In this document: positions 8,330 through 17,600 of the stretch, in pieces
Position numbering within the stretch: position 1 is the first letter of the stretch
Layout of the letters: each line of letters opens with the position of its first letter
Origin: Fidelibacterota bacterium
GTDB lineage: Bacteria > Fidelibacterota > UBA8477
DNA: 28,539 nt
Direction: 5' to 3'
Assembly (NCBI GenBank): GCA_021734045.1
Contig: JAIPJR010000037.1
Location: forward strand, 1-28,539
Program-made: the position numbers and the translations under genes
Notes under the pieces: generated by a model
The model's database searches: none
The model's input: only the letters and a program-made list of their open reading frames with translations
Told to the model about the DNA's origin: nothing

Positions 8330-9352
8330 TTAATCCAACTCCGGACGCGCAAAACCAAAGGTTTTTACCATCATTTCAATTTGACGAATATAAGGTAATT
8401 TCTCCCTGTCCGGCGCCCAGACTATGCCCGTCAGAACGAATACTATATCCTGCTCTGGTGCGTAAAATGTGTACGCGATGAAGGGGCCACCCTTTATCTC
8501 AGTTTTATGTTCCCACAAGCCGCGGAACTCAACTGCACTATGACTGTTTAGCCAGGTCTCCTGATTGGAAAAATATTTTTCCGTAATCCATACATCCGGA
8601 ATAAGCGTGCCATAAACCTTCTTTATTAGCTCCTCACCAATTGCCTGAAGCTCGAAAGATTCCGGTGCATCCATCCAGTGAACCACAATCCACCGGAAGG
8701 GAAAATCTCGACCCAGCCAGACAAACTGTCTGTCCGGTGCGTTCCTGATTTCCACATAATCATGCATGATACGCAGGTACCAGCCGTACTGGTGAAAATA
8801 GTCATCCGCCAATTCGGTCTGTTCACCGATACGATAGATAAATTGTGTCAACCGCTTTTGGGTCTGCTGGTCCATCATGTCGAACAGATCCTGTCGGTTT
8901 AGACGAATCCGTGCCTGCAAATCACCGTCAGACTTCCCCAGGATTATCATGAGCGTCTGACCGTCTGCGTAAGCATTTCGCCGGCTGTAAAAGCGCCGGG
9001 AAGCATTGCGAATGCCATTTAAAGTGGTGTCCGGTAACATCGTTTTTAAAACCGGCGTTAACAGACTGCTTACTTCCAATTGACTTATGAGGATAAGGTT
9101 TTTATGCAATCTGAACTTCTCAAAATCTTCCGGTTGCACCCATCTTAACTGGTAAAATGTCTCCACCTGCGGTGTATAAATGACTTTTTCAAATGTCTCT
9201 TCCAGGTAGGGACGAGCGATTTCCCAATTGGATTCGTCAGCCACCACAATGATTTCATAATCACTACCTTCGGCTGGTTGCTGTCGCCTGGTAGCACACC
9301 CGGTAATAATAAAAATTGCCAGCAGGGATATGGCGATACGATTCAAAAGCAT
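8330..9352 (-). CDS. DUF4837 family lipoprotein
   Basis: This 340-residue protein is probably lipid-anchored: MLLNRIAISLLAIFIITGC gives a positively charged start, a hydrophobic core and a lipobox ending ITGC at residue 19. The mature part begins with a short linker, then YEIIVVADESNWE, and resembles the DUF4837 proteins of Bacteroidota and relatives as I remember them, including a WIVVHW stretch and a C-terminal segment around the sequence HKTEIKGGPFIAYTF. No function is known. ATG at 9352 is chosen because GGGGGAG lies five bases upstream and the signal peptide starts there; the frame is open further upstream but inside RNase R. One base separates it from the rnr stop, so the two are probably co-transcribed. 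Confidence 0.75.
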   Translation of the reverse strand: MLLNRIAISLLAIFIITGCATRRQQPAEGSDYEIIVVADESNWEIARPYLEETFEKVIYTPQVETFYQLRWVQPEDFEKFRLHKNLILISQLEVSSLLTPVLKTMLPDTTLNGIRNASRRFYSRRNAYADGQTLMIILGKSDGDLQARIRLNRQDLFDMMDQQTQKRLTQFIYRIGEQTELADDYFHQYGWYLRIMHDYVEIRNAPDRQFVWLGRDFPFRWIVVHWMDAPESFELQAIGEELIKKVYGTLIPDVWITEKYFSNQETWLNSHSAVEFRGLWEHKTEIKGGPFIAYTFYAPEQDIVFVLTGIVWAPDREKLPYIRQIEMMVKTFGFARPELD

Positions 9353-9353
9353 T

Positions 9354-11549
9354 TTATCTCCCCCTGTTCTTTGTGGATCGGCCCCGTCTGCGACCCCGCC
9401 TTTCACGGTCATCGCGGGCTGGCTGCTGCTTTTGATGTGATTGCTCAGCATGCTCCAAAAGCTCAAAATCAGCCATGCGTTCCTCCACGGACACGGCAGC
9501 AACCCGAATGGTTACCGGATCGCCCAACTGAAAACGCTTTCGGGTTCGTCGTCCCACCAGTGCAAACTCATTCTCCTTGAATTCATACCAATCCTCATCC
9601 AGCGTCCGGATGTGTACCAGACCCTCCACGAAGGTATCCGCCAACTCAATGAACAGACCGAAATGCATGACGCCGGAAATAATACCCTTATGAGTCTCGC
9701 CTACCCGTTTGCTCAAATACTGCAGCTGCTTGATTTTGATGTGTTCCCGCTCCGCTTCCACAGCCACCCGCTCCCGGGCTGAACAATGTTTTGCCACCTT
9801 CTCCAGGGCCGTAACCTGGGGCGCATTTTTCAAGGCATCGGGTGACGCATAGCGTTTTAACAAGCGATGAACCATCAAATCAGGGTAGCGTCGGATGGGT
9901 GAGGTAAAATGGGTATAATTTTGAAACGCCAGACCAAAATGACCGCGGTTTTGGGTGGTGTAAATGGCTTTGGTCATAGAGCGCAAGGCCACCTTTTCAA
10001 TGAAGTGTCGATAAGGACTTTCCCTTACCAATTCCACCACCTTTTGAAAGTCCATAGAACGCACCGTGTGACCCAATTGGTAACGAATGCCGACCCGGGT
10101 GAGAATTTCCCTGAAACGATTCAAATCCTCATCCTGCGGGGGATCATGGACTCGAAATATGAACGGTGGCGGCACCTGGCGCATATTTTCAATATGAGTT
10201 GCGACTGTTTGATTCGCCAGAAGCATGAACTCCTCCACCAGCCGATGACTGTCCAGGCGCTCAGAAGCTTTTATCTCCACGGGAAAACCGCGTTCATCCA
10301 GCTCGAATTTTGCCTCAGGCAAATCAATATCCACAGACCCCAGCGCTTTGCGTTTTTTGTGAAGGATACGCCATAGTTGATTCATCTCCTGTAGCACAGA
10401 ACTATATTCATCCGTAACCTCACCACTGAGAATTTGATGCACAGCCGTATAGGTATAGCGCTTCCGGGACCGAATCACCACTTGTTCTATACTGTATTTT
10501 CTTACCTCTCCTTTTTCATCCAAATCCATTACACACGCCATGGCGAGCCTGTCAGTGTCCGGTTTCAAAGAACATAGATCGCCAGCAAGCTCCTCCGGTA
10601 ACATGTGAATCGCACGGTCGACCAAGTACACACTGGTCCCACGCTCCCGGGCACCCCGGTCTATGGGACTTCCCGGGGTCACATAGTGGGATACATCCGC
10701 GATAAAAACCCCGAGACGCCAGCCATTTTTTAATTTTTCCACACTCACGGCGTCATCAAAATCAGCCGCTGTTGCCGGATCAATGGTAAAACATTCCACA
10801 TGACGCATGTCGATTCGCTGTTGAAGCTCTTCCTGAATCGACTTCTCACTGAACGATTTAGCTTGAGCGATTGCGGCTTTGGTCCATTTCACCGGCAGAT
10901 TGAATGTGCGGATTATCGATACTGCATCCAGCCCCGGATCACCCGGTGTGCCCAATACTTCGCGAACATGACCGACTGGTTCCAGATCCGGAGACTCCCA
11001 GGAAACCAGCTCCACCACCACCAATTGCCCTTCTTGAGCATCGCGGGTATTGTCGTAGGGAATCAGAAATCGGCGGTGGAATGATTTATCTTCCGGTGTC
11101 ACCCAACAACCAAAACGATCCATGGTATAAATACCCACGAATTCTGTCCGGTTGCGTCGAATAACCTCCACGATCCGACCTTCACGATTCTCCCCTGATT
11201 TGCCAGCCAGCACCTCGGCTCTTACCACATCTCCGTCTAATGCCAAATATAGATTCCGCGCACTGACAAATATGTCCTCGCTCCCGGGTGTCTCAATGAA
11301 TCCGAATCCGCGACTGGTTACCGATAACGCGCCGGTGATAGTCTCCTGCTTCGGTCGCATGCCAAACTGATGACGACCGGTCTTTTGGATACGTCCCTCC
11401 TGAAATAATTGCCCTATGACGGATTTGAATAAGCCATAATCCGGTTCGCGTAATTTTAAATGCTTAAAAAGAGTACGCTGCTTATACGCCCGGTTGGCGT
11501 TTTTCTTTAGATAATCCAGAATTTTTTTACGGATTAATTCTCTATCCAT
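9354..11549 (-). CDS. rnr: Ribonuclease R
   Basis: RNase R is a processive 3'-to-5' exoribonuclease that degrades structured RNA, including mRNA and defective rRNA. The 731 residues show the full domain order: N-terminal helix-turn-helix-like segment (1-65), cold-shock domains (about 70-200), RNB catalytic domain (about 245-570), S1 domain (about 618-695) and a basic Arg/Lys-rich tail (705-731). The RNB metal-binding residues are present in TIDPATAADFDDA: D257, D263, D265 and D266. TSPIRRYPDLMVHR (549-562) is the other RNB hallmark. The ATG at 11549 lies inside the end of the Omp85-like gene (16-base overlap), suggesting coupled translation in a long operon. Confidence 0.97.
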   Translation of the reverse strand: MDRELIRKKILDYLKKNANRAYKQRTLFKHLKLREPDYGLFKSVIGQLFQEGRIQKTGRHQFGMRPKQETITGALSVTSRGFGFIETPGSEDIFVSARNLYLALDGDVVRAEVLAGKSGENREGRIVEVIRRNRTEFVGIYTMDRFGCWVTPEDKSFHRRFLIPYDNTRDAQEGQLVVVELVSWESPDLEPVGHVREVLGTPGDPGLDAVSIIRTFNLPVKWTKAAIAQAKSFSEKSIQEELQQRIDMRHVECFTIDPATAADFDDAVSVEKLKNGWRLGVFIADVSHYVTPGSPIDRGARERGTSVYLVDRAIHMLPEELAGDLCSLKPDTDRLAMACVMDLDEKGEVRKYSIEQVVIRSRKRYTYTAVHQILSGEVTDEYSSVLQEMNQLWRILHKKRKALGSVDIDLPEAKFELDERGFPVEIKASERLDSHRLVEEFMLLANQTVATHIENMRQVPPPFIFRVHDPPQDEDLNRFREILTRVGIRYQLGHTVRSMDFQKVVELVRESPYRHFIEKVALRSMTKAIYTTQNRGHFGLAFQNYTHFTSPIRRYPDLMVHRLLKRYASPDALKNAPQVTALEKVAKHCSARERVAVEAEREHIKIKQLQYLSKRVGETHKGIISGVMHFGLFIELADTFVEGLVHIRTLDEDWYEFKENEFALVGRRTRKRFQLGDPVTIRVAAVSVEERMADFELLEHAEQSHQKQQPARDDRERRGRRRGRSTKNRGR

Positions 11550-12952
11550 CGTCGGTCTATTCCAGTGAGTTGAATGTGAATAAGCGCATTACGCCACGTG
11601 AGCGCGGGGTTCTTGCCCAAAGAGATGACCAAAGGTCCAATATTCGTAACGACACGGGCGCCAAAGCCGTACCCTATCATGGTCTGCGTGTTATTGGATG
11701 AGGTGAGCCAGCCATAGTCATTGAAGATAAACATCCTTGAATTTTTTCCTATATCAATTGCCAAATCATTTTGTAACGCAGTGGTTGTAACGCCCCGATA
11801 TTGGTCCTCAAAATAGCCTCTCACGGAGCGACTCCCACCAAGTGGCTGGAGCAATGACGGATCCGTCTCTACATCACCCTGTTGGTAATGGGAAAACGCC
11901 AAACGGCTGGTATAGTGGCAAGATTTAATAAGCGGTACACGCCCAATGGTGCGAACCGAGAGAGCTTTTACCGCATCATTCCCCTGGGCTAATTCCATTT
12001 TATACAGGGTGTTAATGGCAAAATATGGCGCCCCTTTTTTATCCGGTGGTGAATATGTAAAACCCAGTCCCAGAGAATTTCGTAGCACATCCCGCCAATT
12101 CTCATCAACCGTTTGACCAGTGAATGTGAGCGTATTTCGCAGCCGTTCATATACCGCACGAACGCTCTGCCACGAACTCACCCGCCAGTCAATATTCAGC
12201 GTGAATCGCTGAGTGATATAGTTACCATTCACCACCTCACGCCAAAAACCAAGTGTGCCGTTTACCGGAAAATTCAGTATCCAGGGTTCTGTGTAGGTAA
12301 AATTAAACTTTTCTGCATCCGCCCGACTGCGCTCCCAATCCAAGCGTAATCTGCGTCCGGTGCCCATTACATTGGGTATATCCACATGAAAACTCCCAAC
12401 CCACCGGATAGAATCAGCGCCCGGATCGCGCTCCGCACCAACCACACCATCAAACTGGATTGTGGTTGCTTCACGGGCATTATACACCAGAATATTCCGC
12501 TCTTTAAGTGTGTCCCTGAATACTCCAACCCGCTCCAGCGTCACCAGATCCAGTTGATTGATACGCGCTTCAGCAGACGGAATTGCATTGGGGGTAATAA
12601 TTGAGTCCATTCCAAAATAGAATTCCCTTGTCAGAATATGGGGGTCAGTTTGCGCTAATTTCCGGAATTCGATTGCATCTATCTGAGCGCTTGGACCCTT
12701 TACCAGCTTTACCATAATGAGCGGAGGAGCGACTGTCGTATCCCAACTTAAAACCTCCCATTTTACATGAAAATAGCCGGATTTGACTGAATGGTTCACC
12801 AGACTATCCAGGAATGATGAAATATCTGCCGGGGAGAGTGTCTCCTGTAATGTGAGGCTATCACTTTCTATGATTCGTAGCTGGACCAAACCATCCCCGG
12901 CATTTACCGGAATGGCAAATAAGGTCATTATCATCAGCAGTCTGAGAGACAC
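11534..12952 (-). CDS. Omp85-superfamily outer-membrane barrel (BamA/TamA-like)
   Basis: The 472-residue protein starts at GTG 12952, one base after the stop of the preceding gene, with a short signal peptide (VSLRLLMIMTLFAIPVNA). Residues about 20-145 look like one or two POTRA-type modules. From about 160 the sequence alternates as a beta-barrel. GGSRSVRGYFED (372-383) carries the conserved VRGY/RGF motif of loop 6 in Omp85 proteins, and FNFTYTEPWIL resembles their early barrel strands. It is shorter than BamA, nearer to TamA or two-partner-secretion transporters. Omp85 proteins insert or translocate outer-membrane and secreted proteins; the client here is unknown, but the giant barrel encoded just before it is the obvious candidate. 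A start at 12934 or 12928 (ATG) is possible but would shorten the signal peptide. Confidence 0.8.
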   Translation of the reverse strand: MSLRLLMIMTLFAIPVNAGDGLVQLRIIESDSLTLQETLSPADISSFLDSLVNHSVKSGYFHVKWEVLSWDTTVAPPLIMVKLVKGPSAQIDAIEFRKLAQTDPHILTREFYFGMDSIITPNAIPSAEARINQLDLVTLERVGVFRDTLKERNILVYNAREATTIQFDGVVGAERDPGADSIRWVGSFHVDIPNVMGTGRRLRLDWERSRADAEKFNFTYTEPWILNFPVNGTLGFWREVVNGNYITQRFTLNIDWRVSSWQSVRAVYERLRNTLTFTGQTVDENWRDVLRNSLGLGFTYSPPDKKGAPYFAINTLYKMELAQGNDAVKALSVRTIGRVPLIKSCHYTSRLAFSHYQQGDVETDPSLLQPLGGSRSVRGYFEDQYRGVTTTALQNDLAIDIGKNSRMFIFNDYGWLTSSNNTQTMIGYGFGARVVTNIGPLVISLGKNPALTWRNALIHIQLTGIDRRWIEN

Positions 12953-12953
12953 C

Positions 12954-15900
12954 TTAGAAATAGGCCCGTCCCTCCATCCGGAAATACTGTTCCACACCCC
13001 GCGTGCCCCGTTTTCTTAGGCTGAAATTGCTCTGCAATTGAAAAGTATTGGAAAAACGGTAACTGGCATTAATCCGGTACTCCCAGTTTTTTCCCGGCTG
13101 GCGGCCCTCGAACAGGGCATACGGAAGATTATTCTGGCGGGAACGCACGGTTCCGAACTCAGCGGTTTGGTCAAGCCGTCCGCGTCGTAAAATATGCCAT
13201 TGATGGGCCAGTGAAATTTTCCAAGCATCATCAGCAGCTGAAACCCCCGATTGCTCTGCTCGCTGGAAAAGTACCGACGATTCAAAATCCTGGTCACGCC
13301 CTACAGAGAGTGGCACGTTAAGATTGACACCATACCGGTTCCAATCCTCGTTCTGGATGGGGTTGTAGCTTAGGGATCGTTTTTGGCGCTCACTGGAGAA
13401 GGCAGTGGAAATTTTCCTGTTCGCCACCACCCAGTCCAGCCCTAATTCCTGTCCTACCGCTTCAAACGATTCGCCGCCATAATAATGAAGGTTGTTATCA
13501 TTGCGGGATATGCGCAGACGATAACTCACTGATTCCCAAAGAGTATGAGGATTTACTTGAATCTCTGACAGGCTGGTAAACCGGTCGAATAATACCCAAC
13601 TCGTATCGGTGCGCGTCTTCTTTTCCACATTTAATGTGGAATATATTTTAAGCGGCAAACCCGATAAAATGCCGGGCATTTTTTGTGATAATTGATGTGA
13701 AAAGCGTGCGGTGCTGTGGCTGGTCAGACTCCTTACCCGCTCCTCCACTTCCGTATAGCTGCGTTGCTGGAGCCAGCGTCCCCCGGGCGTGGGAATGTAT
13801 CCATACACCGGATCGTAGCTATAATTGCCATATCCCGTATCCACCGGGATGTAATAATATTCGAACCGGGGAATGCGCTCTTCATTCAGATCAAAGCTCG
13901 TCTGATAGCGCAATTTTTCCTTGAATAACTGTCCCTGCACATCAGCATTGGACAGGATAAATCCTTGTGATACTGATGGATTGCTCGGTGAATTGTACTG
14001 TTGGCGATAGGCTACGCTGATTTCTCCATTCATCCATCTATTTTGTTGGTGAGTGAACCGGATACCGTAATCATCCCGTGACACCGTCCAGTCCTGATTT
14101 CTCACAGCCAGAAACACCGGTGCTGCCACAGAATCCTGCGCCAACTCATTCCGCCGCTGGAATGTCAGGTCCACAGTTGAATTCTCACCGAAGGCATAAC
14201 CAGCGGTCACCCGATTTAAAACATGGTTGTTGTTCCTGAAAAATGATGTATCCTGCCGACCTGATTCAGATTCGATGCTCCCACTCAACCGCCATTTCCC
14301 AGGGTGCCAATTTCCAGCCCAGGCATGTCGCTGCCAACTTTGCTCACTGGAAAAGCTTATCCAATCATCTGTCCAGCGAAATTGAGACTTTTCGTAAGTC
14401 CCCAAAAACCCTTGGGTACTGGTGCGAGAAGCTATTTTTAAACTATCGCGGTCGAATTCATCCAGTGAGATATTCACATTCATTCGATCTGATTTTTGGA
14501 CTCCCAGGGTTAAACGCTGATACCGGTCCTCCTCAGTACTACGGGGGCGGACTTGCCAGGTGCGGTAGAATTCCTCATTATGAACCGATTCGTAGACGCG
14601 AAAGTCTTTTCCCAGATTTTCATCGTTGAGTTCAAGTTCAACAACAGCCTGCTCACCCAGGGGAATTTTAACCCGGGCACCACCTCGCCAGGCGGGCTGA
14701 CGAATCCGTCGCTCCTGCAGCGCATAGGAATTTCCATTAAAACCCGACATCGCACCATCAAACCAAGTATCCAGGTATTTCCCATTGTAATTAATGCGTG
14801 CGTTTGCCATGGTGTGCTGTTGCGGTGCGCGGTATGCACGCCGAGGCGTATAGGCACCCGTCAATGGTGCGTATTGGTAATAAACGACCCCTGTAATATC
14901 CTGCACCTTTTCATATTCACCACGCCCGGCACCCATAAATGTAAATGTTGCCGAATACAATCCTGCCCCACTCCCTACATACGTCAGAATACTATCTGGG
15001 CTGAGCAGATAGGCACCGGCAGAATCAGCTTTGATTGTACTCGTCCAAATTGGTCCGGAGACATCTGCGTAATCGTCCAAAACCTCCCGGAGCGCATCAA
15101 CACTCACAGTTCCCAGCGGATTGCGGGCATCATCCTGGATGAGGTTACCAGATATTTGCCAGAACCATTGCTGGGTGGTGTCACCGTAACCCACATTCAT
15201 TTTTAATAACTGTTTACCAAAACTGTAATCGGCCAGGTAAGCATCAGCAGCATATTCAAATTCCACCACAATTCGGTTCTGACTGGAAATCATGTGTTGA
15301 CCGGTGAAATTGATTTCAGCGCTATTGTAATCAATTATATAATCTGCATTCTCACCACGGGTCATCACCTCCCCATCGAGCCATACTGTTTCCGTGCCCG
15401 CCAAAATCAGGATAAAGTGCTCGCCATTTTGCCCCTTTAGGACATAGGGACCCTGTTTTCCGTCCTGCCCCTGGAAGCTCTGGCGATGATAGGTACCGTA
15501 TGAAAAACCACCGCCCATGTAAGAGTGCCATTTCCCTTGTCGCCCCGCTACCCATAACCCGTTTGTCTTTCTCTGGAACCTGGCAAACCCGCCATTTTCA
15601 AACTCACCCAATTCAATATCACCGATCTGGCTGACTAAATTTTCGCTCTCCAATTTGATGTAAACTTTATCCAGTTCACTGAGTGTCTGCGAGTTACCCA
15701 AGGGTTGTAAGGGAGAGTTCTGATCCGTTAAGACACCGGAAACTTTAATTCCCGTACCCAATGAGCCATTTAATCGCAGATGCATGCTGGATTGTAGGGA
15801 TAGACCCTGAGCCGATCCCAACTGCAATCCGCGGGTTATGTAACCGTGTGCTGCTAAATTTTGGTTCTCTGGCTGTAATATCCCCGAAACGGGAGCTCGC

Positions 15901-16118
15901 TGCGTGCTGTCCATTTCAGATTCAGGTGTGTAGAAGGGTAATTCAAATCCGCCCTTCCGGGGAATGGCAATGGCAGAATCGGTTCCGGCAAAAATTATCA
16001 AACTATCCGTCCCCAATTGGACAGGCTCTGTCAGAATTTTCGTGCTTAAGGAATCCTGACCGCGCGCACCAAGCACGCCCAGAATCAGTAACAGAATTGT
16101 GTGGACGCGAAAAGTCAC
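12954..16118 (-). CDS. Very large predicted outer-membrane beta-barrel protein, function unknown
   Basis: The 1054-residue protein begins with a signal peptide (VTFRVHTILLLILGVLGARG). From about residue 90 it is rich in Tyr, Trp, Gln, Asn and Ser with alternating hydrophobic strands, as in outer-membrane barrels. The N-terminal third has a distinctive conserved-looking block: GYITRGLQLGSAQGL, then LTDQNSPLQPLGNSQTL, then GDIELGEFENGGFARFQRK, then ILAGTETVWLDGE and YIIDYNSAEINFT. I remember similar blocks in unnamed large proteins of FCB bacteria, but cannot name a family. The last residues (RMEGRAYF) end in Phe, as barrels recognised by BAM often do. The GTG at 16118 overlaps the TGA of the propeller gene (GTGA), implying coupled translation. 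The next gene is an Omp85-like barrel. Confidence 0.7.
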   Translation of the reverse strand: MTFRVHTILLLILGVLGARGQDSLSTKILTEPVQLGTDSLIIFAGTDSAIAIPRKGGFELPFYTPESEMDSTQRAPVSGILQPENQNLAAHGYITRGLQLGSAQGLSLQSSMHLRLNGSLGTGIKVSGVLTDQNSPLQPLGNSQTLSELDKVYIKLESENLVSQIGDIELGEFENGGFARFQRKTNGLWVAGRQGKWHSYMGGGFSYGTYHRQSFQGQDGKQGPYVLKGQNGEHFILILAGTETVWLDGEVMTRGENADYIIDYNSAEINFTGQHMISSQNRIVVEFEYAADAYLADYSFGKQLLKMNVGYGDTTQQWFWQISGNLIQDDARNPLGTVSVDALREVLDDYADVSGPIWTSTIKADSAGAYLLSPDSILTYVGSGAGLYSATFTFMGAGRGEYEKVQDITGVVYYQYAPLTGAYTPRRAYRAPQQHTMANARINYNGKYLDTWFDGAMSGFNGNSYALQERRIRQPAWRGGARVKIPLGEQAVVELELNDENLGKDFRVYESVHNEEFYRTWQVRPRSTEEDRYQRLTLGVQKSDRMNVNISLDEFDRDSLKIASRTSTQGFLGTYEKSQFRWTDDWISFSSEQSWQRHAWAGNWHPGKWRLSGSIESESGRQDTSFFRNNNHVLNRVTAGYAFGENSTVDLTFQRRNELAQDSVAAPVFLAVRNQDWTVSRDDYGIRFTHQQNRWMNGEISVAYRQQYNSPSNPSVSQGFILSNADVQGQLFKEKLRYQTSFDLNEERIPRFEYYYIPVDTGYGNYSYDPVYGYIPTPGGRWLQQRSYTEVEERVRSLTSHSTARFSHQLSQKMPGILSGLPLKIYSTLNVEKKTRTDTSWVLFDRFTSLSEIQVNPHTLWESVSYRLRISRNDNNLHYYGGESFEAVGQELGLDWVVANRKISTAFSSERQKRSLSYNPIQNEDWNRYGVNLNVPLSVGRDQDFESSVLFQRAEQSGVSAADDAWKISLAHQWHILRRGRLDQTAEFGTVRSRQNNLPYALFEGRQPGKNWEYRINASYRFSNTFQLQSNFSLRKRGTRGVEQYFRMEGRAYF

Positions 16119-16912
16119 TTCGTGTCTTGAATTGGGGTGAGTACTGAATGTCCAGCCGCGGGTGACCAAATCCTAACCGTGTTGGATTTGTCGTCCGAAA
16201 TAACGATGGCGCTGCTATCCGGTAGTTGAAATTCGCGTGGACTACCCGGACGAAGGTCAATCGCGATGAGTCGGCTTGGCGATACCTGTTTAAATATCAT
16301 GGTTTGGCGGGTAAATCCCGCATAATCTGCCGAAATCGATGGTTTTGAAAAGGTGAAAAGTCGGTTCCCAAAAAGATCATATATCGTGATTTGGACCTCA
16401 GAAATAACCACCATACTACCGGGAATCGCTACAATATTATCTGGACGTCCGACCTCTGGTAACCGGAAGGGAATGTTGGAAGTACCATTGGTAGGCACAA
16501 TGATTCCATCGCCGTCACTGGTAATGAACCAAAAATCCCCCCATTCACTCACATTCCAGGCTGCAATCACACCGTAGATTTTGAGCGCACTCAGGGGAAT
16601 GGTTTCAAGTGCATTTATCCTTTTATCATAAGTCGTAATTACCTGTCTGTCTGGCTGATAGCGGTAGATGGATAATCCGCGTTGGACGATAATATCCTCA
16701 GGTTTAACGCGTAATTCTGCGACCGGTTTGATGCCCGGTTGATCCCATTCACCCGGTTTATTCCATATCGCAATTCGCGTAGCAGAGCGGGTAAAGTATT
16801 GGTCAGTTTCCAGATGTATGATTTGGGTAATATTTTGATTTGATTGCGAAAATACCGTCACCGACAACAGCAGGGTGAATAAAATAGTGGGTAGCTTTTT
16901 ACACATGAACAT
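16115..16912 (-). CDS. Secreted propeller-like protein of unknown function
   Basis: The 265-residue protein has a signal peptide (KKLPTILFTLLLSVTVFSQS, cleaved by signal peptidase I; no lipobox). The rest consists of short repeated strand patterns ending in aspartate or glycine turns (IAIWNKPGEWDQ, SIYRYQPDRQVIT, FWFITSDGDGIIV, ITIYDLFGNRLFTF, VRIWSPAAG), which suggests a beta-propeller of about five or six blades. No catalytic motif is visible. ATG codons at 16912 and 16906 are both possible; GGCTGGA lies just upstream. Its stop overlaps the start of the giant barrel gene, so the proteins are probably made together and may interact at the periplasmic side of the outer membrane, which is inference. 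The 121-bp gap before it may hold a promoter, but none was convincing. Confidence 0.65.
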   Translation of the reverse strand: MFMCKKLPTILFTLLLSVTVFSQSNQNITQIIHLETDQYFTRSATRIAIWNKPGEWDQPGIKPVAELRVKPEDIIVQRGLSIYRYQPDRQVITTYDKRINALETIPLSALKIYGVIAAWNVSEWGDFWFITSDGDGIIVPTNGTSNIPFRLPEVGRPDNIVAIPGSMVVISEVQITIYDLFGNRLFTFSKPSISADYAGFTRQTMIFKQVSPSRLIAIDLRPGSPREFQLPDSSAIVISDDKSNTVRIWSPAAGHSVLTPIQDTK

Positions 16913-17033
16913 TCCAGCCTGTGATAATGCCCTATGGACGCCGGAGATTGTGACTGGTTCCCATTAAGGTTTCTGGCCGACCCTTTCGGAATAAATCATT
17001 TCTTTCTCAATTGGTTTGATGACAGCTGGTTTT

Positions 17034-17600
17034 CTACCGGGATTTCTCATGAAATACGATGGCTTCGAACCAGTATATTCTGGTATCCGAATCCTGCCAG
17101 GCGGTTTTATCCAGACCCGCTTTTTCACATGTGTAACCCAAAAATTCTTCCCGGCTCCAGCCCCATTCTACCGGCACCTGCGGTAGCAATAATCCTCGAT
17201 GCCAATCCTTCTCAACGATAAGTCCGTGACGGCCGAGTTCGATTAAGTCAATATCCGGCACCATCTCCGGCTGTGTAAGTACAGATATTTCTATTGTTAA
17301 ATCGGGTAATTTCTGTGCAGTCACCGGCGGAAAACGGGGGTCCCTCTCGGCAGCAGAAATAGCGGCTTCCTGAATAACGGCAGGCAGGGGATCGTCACTC
17401 GCTGTAAAACCGATACAACCTCGCAATTTTCCGTCTTGGTTCAGCGTGACAAATGCTCCCGTGTGCACGTGTGACAGGCGCACCAATGCTTCCGTATCCT
17501 GCCATCGCGGAATGTCACGATGAGTCAAATGCGCTTGCAGTGTCCGACGCGCCAGGTCCAGGAGAAATTTCTTTTCTGTGGTACTTATTTCGAATTTCAA
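17034..17600 (-). CDS. AMMECR1-domain protein (AmmeMemoRadiSam system protein A)
   Basis: This 188-residue protein consists almost wholly of an AMMECR1 domain. The strictly conserved LRGCIG motif is at 59-64, followed by SAAERDPRFPPV and LTIEISVL. The C-terminal half has GLLLPQVPVEWGWSREEFL and the terminal ARG/TRIYWFEA-type strand expected in the family. In bacteria and archaea this domain commonly occurs with Memo-like and radical-SAM proteins in the so-called AmmeMemoRadiSam set, whose biochemical role is unsettled. The ATG at 17600 overlaps the stop of the Memo gene as ATGA, so the two are translationally coupled. The radical-SAM partner is not in the window. Downstream, 121 bp separate it from the propeller gene. 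Confidence 0.93.
   Translation of the reverse strand: MKFEISTTEKKFLLDLARRTLQAHLTHRDIPRWQDTEALVRLSHVHTGAFVTLNQDGKLRGCIGFTASDDPLPAVIQEAAISAAERDPRFPPVTAQKLPDLTIEISVLTQPEMVPDIDLIELGRHGLIVEKDWHRGLLLPQVPVEWGWSREEFLGYTCEKAGLDKTAWQDSDTRIYWFEAIVFHEKSR

Noticed and set aside
9353-9502. 50-residue extension of the DUF4837 frame into RNase R
   Set aside because: The lipoprotein signal peptide and strong ribosome-binding site fix the start at 9352.
14553-15206. 217-codon open frame on the plus strand
   Set aside because: It lies wholly antisense to the giant barrel gene, has no family-like motif and no ribosome-binding site; the minus-strand frame has a signal peptide and barrel pattern.
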